From assembly GCF_001922345.1 (NCBI RefSeq), contig NZ_CP018812.1, positions 2,356,001 to 2,420,000 of the forward strand: DNA of 64,000 bases, in the 5' to 3' direction. Shown here piece by piece: positions 1-9,285 of this stretch. The position numbers and the translations under genes were made by a program. Within the stretch, counting starts at the first letter, position 1. Every line of letters starts with the position of its first letter. The stretch comes from Paraburkholderia sp. SOS3 (GTDB lineage: Bacteria; Pseudomonadota; Gammaproteobacteria; Burkholderiales; Burkholderiaceae). The notes beneath the pieces are model-generated. The model worked only from the letters and a program-made list of their open reading frames with translations, was not told where the DNA came from and did not search any database.

Positions 1-169
1 AGGTCGCCGCCATGAAACCCGCGGCCTGTTCGTGGCGCGTCAGAATCAGCTTGATACGCGAACGGCGCAACGATTCGAGCAGGTCCAGATTTTCTTCTCC
101 GGGAATGCCGAACACGTATTCGACGCCTTCCGCTTCCAACGATTTGACGAACAGATCCGATGCTTTCAT
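1..169 (-). CDS. ThDP-dependent enzyme, acetolactate synthase large-subunit type (5' part only)
   Basis: Only the first 56 codons lie in the window; the rest runs off the left edge. The N-terminus reads MKASDLFVKSLEAEG, followed by EYVFGIPGEENLDL and TRHEQAAGFMA. This is the start of the pyrimidine-binding domain of acetolactate-synthase-like thiamine diphosphate enzymes, in which the Glu of RHEQ activates the cofactor. The family condenses two pyruvates to acetolactate or performs related 2-oxoacid chemistry in the cytoplasm. The ATG is preceded by GAGG at about 8 bases. Without the C-terminal half I cannot tell a biosynthetic IlvB from a catabolic AlsS-type enzyme; the GIPGEEN variant of the usual GxPGG motif favours the catabolic or uncharacterised branch. 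Confidence 0.8.
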   Translation of the reverse strand, partial: MKASDLFVKSLEAEGVEYVFGIPGEENLDLLESLRRSRIKLILTRHEQAAGFMAAT

Positions 170-440
170 GAAAGAGCCTCGTTTGAATTCAGGATTAAAA
201 GCGCAGGATTTCGAGTGGACTGCCAGGCCGACATGCACGGCCTGAGCCGCCATCATGGCATTGAGGTAAAGCTTACTCTTTCAGAGGCGATCGTGCGTCA
301 AACAGGTTAGACAAATCGCATGGGGCGGCGCTGCGCAACGACGCATGCCCAACAGGAAAAGGCCGCTGCGCGAGATCGCCTGACGATCCGCGGCAACGGC
401 CAACTGTTCGACCTTCTAACGATGCGATGCCGGCGGCAAC

Positions 441-1121
441 TCAGCGCTTGAACTGCTTGAGCAGTTCTTTGGCAGCGGGACCTGAAGACGCCGGGTTTTG
501 TCCCGTCGTCAACAGACCGTCGACGATCACATAAGGCGCCCAGTCCGGCCCCTTCGAATACTTGCCGCCCTTTTCCTTCAGCATGTCTTCGACGAGAAAC
601 GGCACGACCTTCGTCAATTGCACGGCCTCTTCCTCGCTGTTCGCAAAGCCCGTTACCGACCGTCCCGAAACGAATGGCTTGCCGTCCTTGCCTTTGACAT
701 TTTTGAAAACGCACGGGGCGTGACACACGGCCGTCACGGGTTTGTCCGTGGCGATCGCGCGTTCGATCAGCGCGGCGGAGTCTTTATCTTCGGCGAGGTC
801 CCACATCGGGCCATGTCCGCCGGGGTAGAACACCGCATCGAAGTCGTCCATCGACATCGTCGAGAGCTTGTGCGTGTTCGCGAGTGTGTTCGTCGCTTCC
901 GTGTCTTTTTCGAAACGGCGTGTCAGATCGGTTTGAAACTCGGGCTCGTTGCTTTTTGGGTCGAGCGGCGGCTGGCCGCCCTTTACCGAGGCAAGCGTCA
1001 GTTCCGCGCCTGCGTCCTTGAATACGTAATAAGGCGCCGCGAGTTCTTCAAGCCAGAAGCCGGTTTTCCTGCCCGTGTCGCCGAGTCTGTCGTGCGAGGT
1101 CAAAACAATCAGGATCTTCAT
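441..1121 (-). CDS. DJ-1/PfpI family protein, Hsp31/HchA-like (226 aa)
   Basis: A single DJ-1/PfpI domain fills the protein. The nucleophile elbow is AVCHAPC, with Cys133 followed by His134, and the acidic partner is in GFWLEELAAPYYVF near residue 26, the layout of class I glutamine-amidotransferase-like hydrolases. Relatives act as glyoxalase III, deglycase or holdase chaperones in the cytoplasm; which activity applies here cannot be read from sequence. I chose the ATG at 1121 because GGAG lies 8 bases upstream. A further upstream in-frame start would add 19 residues with no family resemblance. It is transcribed alone and is divergent from the AraC-type gene at 1642, which may regulate it. 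Confidence 0.9.
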   Translation of the reverse strand: MKILIVLTSHDRLGDTGRKTGFWLEELAAPYYVFKDAGAELTLASVKGGQPPLDPKSNEPEFQTDLTRRFEKDTEATNTLANTHKLSTMSMDDFDAVFYPGGHGPMWDLAEDKDSAALIERAIATDKPVTAVCHAPCVFKNVKGKDGKPFVSGRSVTGFANSEEEAVQLTKVVPFLVEDMLKEKGGKYSKGPDWAPYVIVDGLLTTGQNPASSGPAAKELLKQFKR

Positions 1122-1641
1122 GTCGATCGCTCCAGAAAGTGCCTGCCGTTGCCGCATACCCGCTGCTGCTGCCGGCATTCAAGCAGGACGCTTGAACGAC
1201 CGGCAAGCCATCTTTCGACGATCTTGTCGAATACGCAAGCGGCGTTACAACTGCCCGGACACTCGCGTATCGAGCCGTGCTTTTCCGAAATGCCCGACGA
1301 GCGATCAGGCGCATTTCATTCTGCAGCACACCGATCCATTTTTTGCGCGGCCAGATCGCGGCGCCCCGCACTTCGACACGAGCAACGGCGAGCAGTCGCG
1401 CGCGTGTGGGCATGACGGGCATCGCAGGGGCATACCTTCGTATAAGTACCGCAGACTGTGATTTGTTGATTGGACACCACCGTACGATGTTCAGTGGACG
1501 CGACCGACGTTATGTTCGAGGCGTTTAGTATTTTTCGTGGGTCTCGCGCCGGAACGGGCAGCGCGCAGGCCCGTTCGCATGCCCGGCCGCATCTGACATG
1601 ACCTGCTCGTAGTTCCGTCCTCCATGACGAGGTGATCCGCG
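1122..1641. other. intergenic region between divergent genes
   Basis: About 520 bases separate the divergent DJ-1/PfpI and AraC genes. Open frames here lack ribosome-binding sites and family resemblance. The region presumably contains promoters for both genes and possible AraC-protein sites, but I could not fix a convincing -35/-10 pair by eye. Confidence 0.5.
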
Positions 1642-2751
1642 ATGTCGTCGTTCATATCCTTATCCGTAGAGTCCTCGAATCTCGCCGCAGCGGACAGCGG
1701 CATGCGCACGCCACTGTTGCCGGCTGCCCGGGCGCGCACGCCGCTGCGCCATGAAGCGAGCTGGCGCAGCATGCCGCAGGAACGCGCCGACGCGCCCGCG
1801 TTGCGCGGCGAGCACGCGATCGTGCTGGCGCGCTGGACGACGAGCGCCGAAGGCGAAGGCAACGCGCTCGGACCGCAAGGCTATTACGTGATCGCGCTCG
1901 CGCTGCGCCCGACGCTCATGCGCCTGTCGTCGAATGGCGATGTGCTGCACGACGGTCCGATCGATCGCGGCATGGTGCAGGTTACCGCGCCCGCGACGCA
2001 GATCGAATATCGCGCGCATGCACCGTCCGACTTCCTCCATATTTATCTGTCGGCGCGATACGTGGCGCAATGCTCTGATCCCGCGCTTGCGATGCGCACA
2101 CAGCAGGCGCACCAGACGTGCTTTCCGTTCATGCGCGACAGCGTGATTCGCCAGCTCATGCATGTGCTCGTCGAAGCGCTCGATAGTCCGGACCCGGCAA
2201 GCCGCGCATGCGCGGACGCGGTAGCGCGCGCCATTGCCGCCCGTGCGCTCGGCATCGCGCTGCAGCCGGCCCGCTCCGGTCAGCCCGAGCCCGGCAGAAC
2301 GCCGGCGCTCGAGAACTGGCGCCTGCAGCGAACCGTCACGTTTATCGACGACCATCTCGATCAGTCGATTTCGTTGCAGCAGCTGGCCCACGCGGTTGGC
2401 CTGTCGCCGACCTATTTCGCCGCGCGCTTTCGCGCGGCCGTAGGCGCGTCACCGCGTCTTTTCGTGATGCGGCGGCGCATCGAGCGCGCCAAGGTGCTGC
2501 TCGCGTCCACGCAGATGAGCATGATCGACGTTGCGCTGAACGTGGGCTTTCGGACGCAGTCGCACTTCACGACCGTGTTCGGCCGCCAGGAAGGCGCAAC
2601 GCCGCATCAGTGGCGCATGCGTTGCGCGAACATGAACGATACGGCGAGCGCGGACGGGCTCGGTCGCGCGGCGCACGAAACACTGACCTTGCCGGAGCGC
2701 TGCGCTCAGTCCGGCATGACAAAGCAATGCAGCGCGGCCGCATCGTCCTGA
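1642..2751 (+). CDS. AraC family transcriptional regulator (369 aa)
   Basis: The C-terminal two-helix-turn-helix AraC domain lies at about residues 228-330: HLDQSISLQQLAHAVGLS for the first HTH and MSMIDVALNVGFRTQSHF for the second, ending with the family's GATPHQWR. The N-terminal part (about 40-215) has no recognisable ligand pocket. This organisation is typical of AraC proteins that sense an unknown small molecule and activate a nearby operon. The ATG at 1642 has GAGGTGA about 8 bases upstream. The gene is divergent from the DJ-1/PfpI gene, a plausible target. A roughly 40-residue tail follows the DNA-binding domain, and its last 46 bases overlap the convergent small gene at 2706-2933. Confidence 0.9.
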   Translation: MSSFISLSVESSNLAAADSGMRTPLLPAARARTPLRHEASWRSMPQERADAPALRGEHAIVLARWTTSAEGEGNALGPQGYYVIALALRPTLMRLSSNGDVLHDGPIDRGMVQVTAPATQIEYRAHAPSDFLHIYLSARYVAQCSDPALAMRTQQAHQTCFPFMRDSVIRQLMHVLVEALDSPDPASRACADAVARAIAARALGIALQPARSGQPEPGRTPALENWRLQRTVTFIDDHLDQSISLQQLAHAVGLSPTYFAARFRAAVGASPRLFVMRRRIERAKVLLASTQMSMIDVALNVGFRTQSHFTTVFGRQEGATPHQWRMRCANMNDTASADGLGRAAHETLTLPERCAQSGMTKQCSAAASS

Positions 2752-2933
2752 AGCACGAATTCGCTTGCGCGCCCCGCGCGTACGTCGAGCAGCAGGCGCT
2801 CGAGCTCGGCAAGCTCCGCACGCAATGTGTCCGCTTTCGCGACGTGCCGGTCGTCGAGCGCATCGGAAACGATGCGCCGGCGCACCATGATCTTTTCTAT
2901 TGCGCGTACGCGCGTCAAAAACAGGCGTTCCAT
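2706..2933 (-). CDS. small helical hypothetical protein (75 aa)
   Basis: I do not recognise a family. The protein is charged and predicted largely alpha-helical (for example AKADTLRAELAELERLLLD), with two Cys/Met-containing residues near its end (LHCFVMPD). Third codon positions are strongly G or C, as in real genes of this genome, which is why I list it. No clear ribosome-binding site precedes the ATG at 2933; another ATG six codons upstream is equally possible. Its 3' end overlaps the end of the AraC gene on the other strand by 46 bases. Confidence 0.5.
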   Translation of the reverse strand: MERLFLTRVRAIEKIMVRRRIVSDALDDRHVAKADTLRAELAELERLLLDVRAGRASEFVLQDDAAALHCFVMPD

Positions 2934-3116
2934 ACTTGTTCGTCGATTCATCGAGCTTGCGCGCGGCCGGCCCGGCCGCACGCAGCACGATTCGACTACG
3001 CACGGCTTGCATGATTCCTTCCTGCGTGCAAAAAAATAACGGCACGTGCAGGTTGTCGATGTGCGCCACGCACGCCGCGTACCCGACACCGCATCGAGCC
3101 GCTGATCTGAAGCCCG

Positions 3117-4289
3117 CTATTCGTCTTCGATGCTGAGCAGGCACTCGTCGGCCTCGGTCCACATCGGCTCCGGGCGCACGATGCGCGCGTCGCCGAACAG
3201 CGATTTGAAGCGGCTCGGTTGCGCACGCAAATACTGTTTCGGCGCACACACCTGCGCGCCGAGTTCCGCGGCCGCATGCCACGGCCAGCGCGGGTCGTAT
3301 AGCACGGTGCGCGCGAGCGCGATCATATCGGCATCGCCGTTTGCGACGATGCTTTCGGCATGCTCGGCGTTGCTGATCAGGCCGACCGCGATGACCGGCA
3401 TGCGCACGGCCGCCTTCACTGCGCGCGCAAGCGGCACCTGATAGCCCGCGGACACGGGAATTTTCTGTGCCGGATGCAAGCCGCCGCTCGATACATGGAT
3501 CGCGTCGCAGCCGCGCGCTTCGACTGCCTTCGCAAAGGCGATGGTCTGCTCGATGTCCCAGCCGCCTTCCACCCAGTCGGTACCGGACACGCGCACACTG
3601 ACCGGTCGCTCATCGGGAAATGCGGCGCGCACCGCGTCGAACACTTCGAGCGGAAAGCGCATGCGGTTTTCGAGCGAGCCGCCGTATTCGTCGGTACGCC
3701 GATTCGAGAGCGGCGACAGGAATTGATGCAGCAGGTAGCCATGCGCGCAATGCAACTGGATCAGGTCGAGATCGAGCCGCGCGGCGCGGCGCGCGGCTGC
3801 GGCGAATGCCTCGCGCACGCGCTCGAGTCCGCCGCGGTCGAGCGCGACCGGCGCATGATCGCCCGGATCGAACGGTATCGCCGACGGCGCCTCGGTCTGC
3901 CAGCCGTTCGGCTGGCCCGGCGCGAACTGCAGCCGGCCGGCCCACGGCACTTCGGTCGACGCCTTGCGCCCCGCGTGATCGAGCTGCACGCCGATCGGCA
4001 TGTTCGACCAGCGCCGGATGTGCGCGAGCGTGTCGCGCATCGCCGCTTCGCACGCATCGTCGTAAAGACCGAGGTCGCCGTAAGTGATCCGGCCTTCCGG
4101 CACGACCGCGGTGGCCTCGATCGTCAGCAACGCAGCGCCCGATAGCGCGAGCTGCCCGAGGTGAATCAGATGCCAGTCGTTCATGCAGCCGTTTTCGGCC
4201 GAGTACTGACACATCGGCGCGATCACGATCCGGTTCGCGAGCGTCACGTTGCGAACCTGCGCCGGCTTGAATAGAGCGGATTGAGCCAC
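3117..4289 (-). CDS. NADH:flavin oxidoreductase, Old Yellow Enzyme family, YqjM/thermophilic-like class (390 aa)
   Basis: A full-length FMN-dependent TIM-barrel ene-reductase. Near the start IVIAPMCQYS carries Cys27, which tunes the flavin in the YqjM class. The substrate-binding pair is His180/His183 in QLHCAHGYLLHQF, followed by LSPLSNRRTDEYGG. The HAGRK motif near residue 105 and the C-terminal phosphate-binding segment are present. Members reduce activated C=C bonds of enones, maleimides or nitro compounds using NAD(P)H in the cytoplasm. I chose the GTG at 4289 because AAGGAG sits 6 bases upstream and the product then begins where YqjM-type proteins begin; another GTG nine codons upstream lacks a site. 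It stands alone between unrelated genes, so the physiological substrate is unknown. Confidence 0.92.
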   Translation of the reverse strand: MAQSALFKPAQVRNVTLANRIVIAPMCQYSAENGCMNDWHLIHLGQLALSGAALLTIEATAVVPEGRITYGDLGLYDDACEAAMRDTLAHIRRWSNMPIGVQLDHAGRKASTEVPWAGRLQFAPGQPNGWQTEAPSAIPFDPGDHAPVALDRGGLERVREAFAAAARRAARLDLDLIQLHCAHGYLLHQFLSPLSNRRTDEYGGSLENRMRFPLEVFDAVRAAFPDERPVSVRVSGTDWVEGGWDIEQTIAFAKAVEARGCDAIHVSSGGLHPAQKIPVSAGYQVPLARAVKAAVRMPVIAVGLISNAEHAESIVANGDADMIALARTVLYDPRWPWHAAAELGAQVCAPKQYLRAQPSRFKSLFGDARIVRPEPMWTEADECLLSIEDE

Positions 4290-4511
4290 CGTGAACTCCT
4301 TGGCGTGCACAGGCACGTCAACGAGTGTAGGCGATCGTCGCGCGAATGCAGCGGCCTCGTGCGCTCAGGTGCAAGCGCCGGCCGTGCATTGGCGACAGTT
4401 GTTGCGTCATGCGACAGGCCACGGCAATTCGCTGCCGCCGCAAGAATGCGTTCACGTGCGGCGTCTATGTGTGCGCTTTCCTTTGCACAGGCCTTTGACG
4501 CACACCAGGCA

Positions 4512-5993
4512 TCACACCTCGGGCGCGGCAGTCACGATCGATTTCAGCTCCGGCACCGGCTGCGCGAGCTTAGCGAGATCGGGACGCGCACGGCAGCGTG
4601 ACGCATCGCGCTGCCACAGCATTTCGAGCGACTGCGCAATATCGAGCAGTCTTGCATCGCCGCGATGCGCGCCGACCACCTGCAACCCGAACGGCATGCC
4701 CGCATAATCGGTGCCGCACGGCAACGAAATCGCCGGGTTCGTGGCGAGCGTGACGAGATAGGTCAGCGCGAGCCAGCGGTAATAGTTCGCGAGCGGCTTG
4801 CCGTTCATTTCGGCGAGATAGACCTGCGACCACGGAAACGCCGTGATCGGCGTGGTCGGCGAGACGATCACATCGTAGCGGTCGAACACGCGCTGAAAGC
4901 GGCGGAACAGCCGCGTCTGTTCCGCGTGCGCCCACACGACATCGGCCAGCGTCATCGCGCGGCCCATCTCGTAGTTCGTACGTGTGTTCGATCCGAGCGA
5001 GTCGGGATCGCGCTCGTAGATGTCCTGAAAACCGGCCACGAAATTCTGCGCGCGCAGGATGTCGAAGCAGCGGTCCGCTTCGCCCATGTCGAGTTCGAGC
5101 GGCTCGCACACTTTCACTTCGCGCGACAGCGCAGCGATTTTTGCGCGGAACGTCTGGCGCATCGTGTCGTCGACGGCGGCCACGCCGAAGTCTTCGGTAT
5201 AAGCGACGCGCAAGGTCGCGATGTCGACGGGCTTGAAGTGCGCGAACGCAGCGGTGTCGTACGCGACGCTCACCGGGTCGCTCGCTTCGAGGCCGACTGT
5301 CGCCGCAAGCTGCAGCCGCGTATCGGCGACGTTGCGGCCCATCGGGCCGACCACCGTAAGCGGCGTCCAGCCGAGCGGCAGGCGATCGTTCGGCACGAGC
5401 CCCGGCGACGGACGAAGCCCGACCACGCCGCACAGCGCGGCAGGAATGCGCAGCGACCCGCCCGTGTCCGAACCGGTACACATCGGCAGCATGTCGGTGG
5501 CGAGCGCGCAAGCCGACCCGCCCGACGAGCCCCCCGCATTCAGCGACGGATTGAACGGATTGCCGGTCGCGCCCCACACCACGTTGCGCGTATTCGCGCC
5601 CGCGCCGAACTCGGGCACATTGGTCTTCGCGGCGACGATCGCGCCGGCGGCCCGCAAACGCGCGACGAGCACGTGGTCTTGCTGCGGCACATGCGTGCGG
5701 TAAAGCGGCGAGCCGTAGGTGGTCAACAGGCCCGCGGTTTCCTCGAGATCCTTGATGCCCATCGGCAAGCCGTGCAGCGCTCCGAGCGTCTCGCCGCGCA
5801 GCACCGCCTGCTCGGCCCGGCGCGCGGCGTCGCGCGCACGGTCGAAATCGGTTGCCGCGATCGCGTTCACCGCCGGGTTCAGTGCTTCGATGCGCGCGAT
5901 GCATGCGTCGAGCAGCTCGACCGGCGAGAGCTCGCGATTGCCGATCATGCGTCGCGCCTCGACGGCCGACAGAGCAACAACAGATTCGTCCAT
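4512..5993 (-). CDS. amidase, amidase-signature family (493 aa)
   Basis: The Ser-cisSer-Lys catalytic triad is complete: Lys81 in MGIKDLEETAG, Ser156 in AGGSSGGSACALA and nucleophile Ser180 in GSDTGGSLRIPAALCG. Length matches stand-alone amidases rather than GatA of the tRNA amidotransferase, and no gatB or gatC is nearby. Such enzymes hydrolyse aliphatic or aromatic amides to the acid and ammonia in the cytoplasm. The ATG at 5993 (MDESVVALSAVE) was chosen because homology begins there, although the frame stays open another 122 codons upstream with compositionally odd sequence. The nearest Shine-Dalgarno-like AAGGA is rather distant. The gene is single, with no visible operon partners. Confidence 0.9.
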   Translation of the reverse strand: MDESVVALSAVEARRMIGNRELSPVELLDACIARIEALNPAVNAIAATDFDRARDAARRAEQAVLRGETLGALHGLPMGIKDLEETAGLLTTYGSPLYRTHVPQQDHVLVARLRAAGAIVAAKTNVPEFGAGANTRNVVWGATGNPFNPSLNAGGSSGGSACALATDMLPMCTGSDTGGSLRIPAALCGVVGLRPSPGLVPNDRLPLGWTPLTVVGPMGRNVADTRLQLAATVGLEASDPVSVAYDTAAFAHFKPVDIATLRVAYTEDFGVAAVDDTMRQTFRAKIAALSREVKVCEPLELDMGEADRCFDILRAQNFVAGFQDIYERDPDSLGSNTRTNYEMGRAMTLADVVWAHAEQTRLFRRFQRVFDRYDVIVSPTTPITAFPWSQVYLAEMNGKPLANYYRWLALTYLVTLATNPAISLPCGTDYAGMPFGLQVVGAHRGDARLLDIAQSLEMLWQRDASRCRARPDLAKLAQPVPELKSIVTAAPEV

Positions 5994-6429
5994 ATCCGAT
6001 GCGATCCTTGCGATTCGATGAATGGGAGAGGCGTGCAACGCGCGGGTGCACAGCGGCAGACTGCACAGCGATGGTGCGCAAACGTGGCGTCCCCGGGGCG
6101 CTTTCTGCGGCGCACGGACGGCGCCGCGGCGCCAGGTGCCGCCATGATGCCATGTCTGCAGCATCGGTGCCGCGCACTGCGCAGGTTGTCTCGCCGCTTG
6201 CAAAGCGGCGCGCGATCGACGGACGGCGTTCAGTGCAGGCGACGCAAAACGCGCTCGACCATCCGGTCGTGCCGCGAACGATCCACGCATCGCTCGACGA
6301 CCTGCGCGCGATTGCGCGCTTCGATTGCGCGCTTGATACTCGCCGCCGGCGGGCCGCAAAAGAGCGGGACGACCGCAGAACGAAATTCGAGCGCTGGCCG
6401 GTATGGCCGAACAACGCTTCTGATCGCGC

Positions 6430-6957
6430 CTAGCGCGACGCGGACATCGGCGGCTTCGAGCCGTGTTCGTTGAACGCGCGCCCGAGCTTCAGACGCACGG
6501 CGACATGCGCGAGCCTTGCGCGATCGACCGATACCCCCAGCACTTCCGCCGATTCCTCGTAGGTCAATCCTTCGACTTCGGAAAGCAGCAGCGCGGCCCG
6601 CTCGGGCGGCGCAAGCGAGCGGAACTCCGCAAGAATTCTGGAATGTACGTCCGCATTGCGTATGCGGCGGCGCGCTGATCCCGACGAGGAATTGCGCGTC
6701 GCCCGGCGCGAACGCTCGTAGCGTTCATAAGCGGAGCCGCTGCGCAGCACACTATGCGCGGCGGCCAGCATGCGCACGAGCGTCTCGCGTTCGCCCACCG
6801 CGCAGCCCGCCTCGGCGCGGCCGGCCTCCACGCCGGCATTGCACGCATTGGCGACCATTGCTTCCGCGAGCGGAACATCCTCGGTAACCCGATAAGCAAA
6901 CGACCATACCCGGGTGACGAGCGCGCGTAAGACAGCTGGATTCGAGACCGCATTCAT
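6430..6957 (-). CDS. ECF sigma-factor-like protein with degenerate region 2 (175 aa)
   Basis: The C-terminal half has a good sigma region 4: LAPPERAALLLSEVEGLTYE followed by the HTH ESAEVLGVSVDRARLAHVAVRLKL. The N-terminal part aligns only loosely with region 2. It starts like one (VTRVWSFAYRVTED) but the core-binding helix, normally D-x-x-Q-E-T/V-F, reads AEAMVANACNAG. Such proteins occur in Burkholderiaceae as sigma-like regulators; whether this one still binds core RNA polymerase is doubtful. GGAG lies about 9 bases before the ATG. There is no adjacent anti-sigma gene. The linker (about 80-105) is rich in Arg and Ser. Confidence 0.65.
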   Translation of the reverse strand: MNAVSNPAVLRALVTRVWSFAYRVTEDVPLAEAMVANACNAGVEAGRAEAGCAVGERETLVRMLAAAHSVLRSGSAYERYERSRRATRNSSSGSARRRIRNADVHSRILAEFRSLAPPERAALLLSEVEGLTYEESAEVLGVSVDRARLAHVAVRLKLGRAFNEHGSKPPMSASR

Positions 6958-7478
6958 GCGTATTGCTCCGCTTTAGACAACGCCGTTATTGCCAGATTGA
7001 ACGACGCAGCAAGAGCTTACACAGGCAGCGGCAGTCACGCTATGCCAATTGCGTCAAATTTCTTGCTTGTTAAAAGCATTCGTTACGGCAATCGTCCGTT
7101 TGATGAGGCAACTGAAACAATAGGCTGAATGTGTTGCAATTTTTCATTGCTGGGAGCCTTCTTCTGCACGCCGGAAAATTTACGTTTTCTTTACGAATTC
7201 GCGCTATCCAAGGCTTGGCGGGCGTATCGGTGGGGACGCAGAGGGTCGGCCAGCATCGGCTGCGCAAAGGAAATATGTCGAACGATTTCCTGTTTTTCCC
7301 GCTTGGCGGATCGCCGGCGTTTTCATCGAACCAGAGAAAATGAAGAATGGCGTAAAAGACGGAATGCTGTATTTTTGAATAAAAGCCAACTATGGCCGTC
7401 TGAATAAAATTACGCGAATCGTGTCAATTACCATTTGGGATTAGACGGCGGCGCATTACGCCGCCGTCAGTTAGCCCA
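6958..7478. other. AT-richer intergenic region
   Basis: Some 520 bases of lower GC than the surroundings separate the sigma-like gene from the lipoprotein gene. Short open frames on both strands have no ribosome-binding site or family match. The only structured element I can support is the perfect hairpin at 7444-7468. The promoter of the sigma-like gene must lie here. Confidence 0.5.
7444..7468 (-). terminator. hairpin downstream of the glycine-zipper lipoprotein gene
   Basis: GACGGCGGCG and CGCCGCCGTC form a perfect 10-bp stem with a 5-base loop, starting about 10 bases past the stop codon of the leftward gene at 7479-8030. The following leftward bases have only a weak T tract, so termination efficiency is uncertain. 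Confidence 0.6.
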
Positions 7479-8030
7479 TTAGTAGTATGGGTACGGTGAG
7501 TACATCACGGGCGGCGCATAGTAGCGCGGCGCCGGCGCATAGTAATACGGCTGCGGCGCATACACCGGCGCTTGCGGCTGCGCGATCGTATTGCCCTTCG
7601 ACGTCATGCATTGGGCGTAGGCGGCGTCGTAACGCGCCTGCAAGCCGCCGGCTGCATAGGTCGCGCCGTTTGCGCCGACCGCGCTGCCGAGCAGCAACCC
7701 GCTGCCTGCGCCGATCGCCGCACCGACGCCTGCGTTGCCGGCTGCCGCGCCGAGCAATGCGCCTGCGGCAGCGCCGCCGAGCGTGCCGAGCGCGGTGCTG
7801 TTGACGCTGTTTTGCGTCGCCCCTTGCGAGGCGCCCTGCGCGTCGCTCGAGTGAAACGCATAGTCGCGGCACGCGTAATCATCCTGCTGGAACTGCGCGA
7901 GCGGCTCGCCCTTGCGCGGCAGCGCGACGATACTCGGACCGCTCGGCGGCGCGACGGCGCAACCGCCCAGCGCGAGTGCAATGGCAATGACCGGCAGCGC
8001 GACGGTGAGGGATCGGGTTCGGGTACTCAT
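7479..8030 (-). CDS. glycine-zipper lipoprotein (183 aa)
   Basis: The N-terminus has a signal peptide ending in a lipobox (ALALGGCAVAPP), predicting an outer-membrane lipoprotein with the acylated Cys near residue 24. Residues about 80-130 form a glycine-zipper segment (TLGGAAAGALLGAAAGNAG and GAAIGAGSGLLLGSAVG), a pattern that inserts into or spans membranes. The C-terminal 40 residues are rich in Pro and Tyr (APQPYYYAPAPRYYAPP). Related proteins are common in Burkholderiaceae; the function is unknown, with envelope integrity the usual guess. It is monocistronic with a hairpin just after the stop codon. Confidence 0.85.
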   Translation of the reverse strand: MSTRTRSLTVALPVIAIALALGGCAVAPPSGPSIVALPRKGEPLAQFQQDDYACRDYAFHSSDAQGASQGATQNSVNSTALGTLGGAAAGALLGAAAGNAGVGAAIGAGSGLLLGSAVGANGATYAAGGLQARYDAAYAQCMTSKGNTIAQPQAPVYAPQPYYYAPAPRYYAPPVMYSPYPYY

Positions 8031-8283
8031 ACCGGTTCAGGTTTTAAAGTAGTTTCAATACAGCAACGTTAGACGAAATCGGACCCCGCATGAGTTACCG
8101 GATCGTTACTGGATATTTTCGCTTATCCGGGCACGTCCAGGCGGCATGTCGCGCGGGACGTGCGTTGCGCAATGCATCGCGTGCGCCGCGTCGGGCGCCG
8201 GTAAGAAATGCTTACCAAATGTAACGCGCCTATCGCGCGAAGCACTACTTCAAGCAGCGCCCGCGCAACGCCTTTCTTCCGCT

Positions 8284-9273
8284 CTACCGCCCCCACCGTA
8301 ACGCCGGTGTGTGCACCGCACTGTCCCAATGCCGCGTCATTTCGTCGTCGAGCGAGCATAGCGTGAGCGATGCGCCGGCCATCTCGAGCGAGGTGGTCAG
8401 CGAGCCGACCTGCACGCGCCCGACGTTCAGGCCGCGTCGCTGCAGCCACGCCCTGGCCGAATTGAAAAGCAGATACAACTCGCCCAACGGCGCGCCGCCG
8501 AGCCCGTTGACGAGCACGAGCAACGGCGTGCTCGCGGCCGGCTTCAGTTCGTCGACGATCGCTGTCAACAGTTCGTCGACAATCGTATCGGCCGGCGCGA
8601 TGCGCGCGCGACGACGGCCCGGCTCGCCATGAATGCCGACGCCGATTTCGATTTCGTCGTCGCCGAGCGAGAAGGTCGGTTTGCCCGCGGCCGGCACCGT
8701 GCAGCTCGAAAACGCCACGCCCATCGAGGCGATACGCCTTGCCACACGCTCGCCGAATGCCTTGCATTGCTCGAGCGTCGCGCCGCTTTCGGCGAAGCTG
8801 CCCACGAGCTTCTCCACGATCACCGTGCCCGCGACGCCGCGGCGCCCTGTCGTGAAACTCGAGTTCTCGACCGCGACGTCGTCGTTGACGATCACCGTTG
8901 CGTTTGGCACTTCGCACATCTCTGCGGCCATCTCGAAGTTCATCAGATCGCCCGAGTAGTTCTTCACGATAAACAGCACGCCGGCGCCCGTCTCGACCGA
9001 CTTCGCCGCGGCCATCATCTGGTCCGGCGTCGGCGACGTGAACACCTGGCCGGGACATGCCGCATCGAGCATGCCGTAACCGACGAAACCGCTGTGCAAC
9101 GGTTCATGACCCGAGCCGCCGCCGGAAATCAGCGCGACTTTGCCGGGTGTCGTGCGTTTGCGCCGCACGTAGACGGGGTCGGCGTTCAGTTCGACGAGAT
9201 CCTCGTGCGCGGCGGCGAAGCCGGCGAGGCTCTCGGATAAAAAATCGTCGACGCGGTTGATGAATTTTTTCAT
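8284..9273 (-). CDS. dhaK: dihydroxyacetone kinase subunit DhaK (329 aa)
   Basis: This is the substrate-binding DhaK domain. His215 in GVGIHGEPG is the residue that covalently binds dihydroxyacetone as a hemiaminal; His56 in GGGSGHEPLH and Asp109 in NYSGDLMNFE complete the active site. DhaK needs a DhaL ADP- or ATP-binding partner to phosphorylate dihydroxyacetone to DHAP, but no dhaL or dhaM is next to it. It therefore either works with a DhaL encoded elsewhere or has another role. A short ORF (9286-9408) precedes it by 12 bases, and AGGAGAGG lies just before the ATG. The two probably share the promoter at 9470-9498. Confidence 0.92.
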   Translation of the reverse strand: MKKFINRVDDFLSESLAGFAAAHEDLVELNADPVYVRRKRTTPGKVALISGGGSGHEPLHSGFVGYGMLDAACPGQVFTSPTPDQMMAAAKSVETGAGVLFIVKNYSGDLMNFEMAAEMCEVPNATVIVNDDVAVENSSFTTGRRGVAGTVIVEKLVGSFAESGATLEQCKAFGERVARRIASMGVAFSSCTVPAAGKPTFSLGDDEIEIGVGIHGEPGRRRARIAPADTIVDELLTAIVDELKPAASTPLLVLVNGLGGAPLGELYLLFNSARAWLQRRGLNVGRVQVGSLTTSLEMAGASLTLCSLDDEMTRHWDSAVHTPALRWGR

Positions 9274-9285
9274 GATGCCTCTCCT

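Noticed and set aside
12..310. Rightward open frames at the left edge
   Set aside because: They are antisense to the acetolactate-synthase-type start, which has clear family motifs and a ribosome-binding site.
4512..6359. Long form of the amidase with 122 extra N-terminal residues
   Set aside because: The extra stretch is Arg/Ala-rich read-through without similarity; homology begins at the ATG at 5993.
7129..7407. Open frames in the AT-richer gap near 7,100-7,400
   Set aside because: Amino-acid composition is random-like and no start has a ribosome-binding site.
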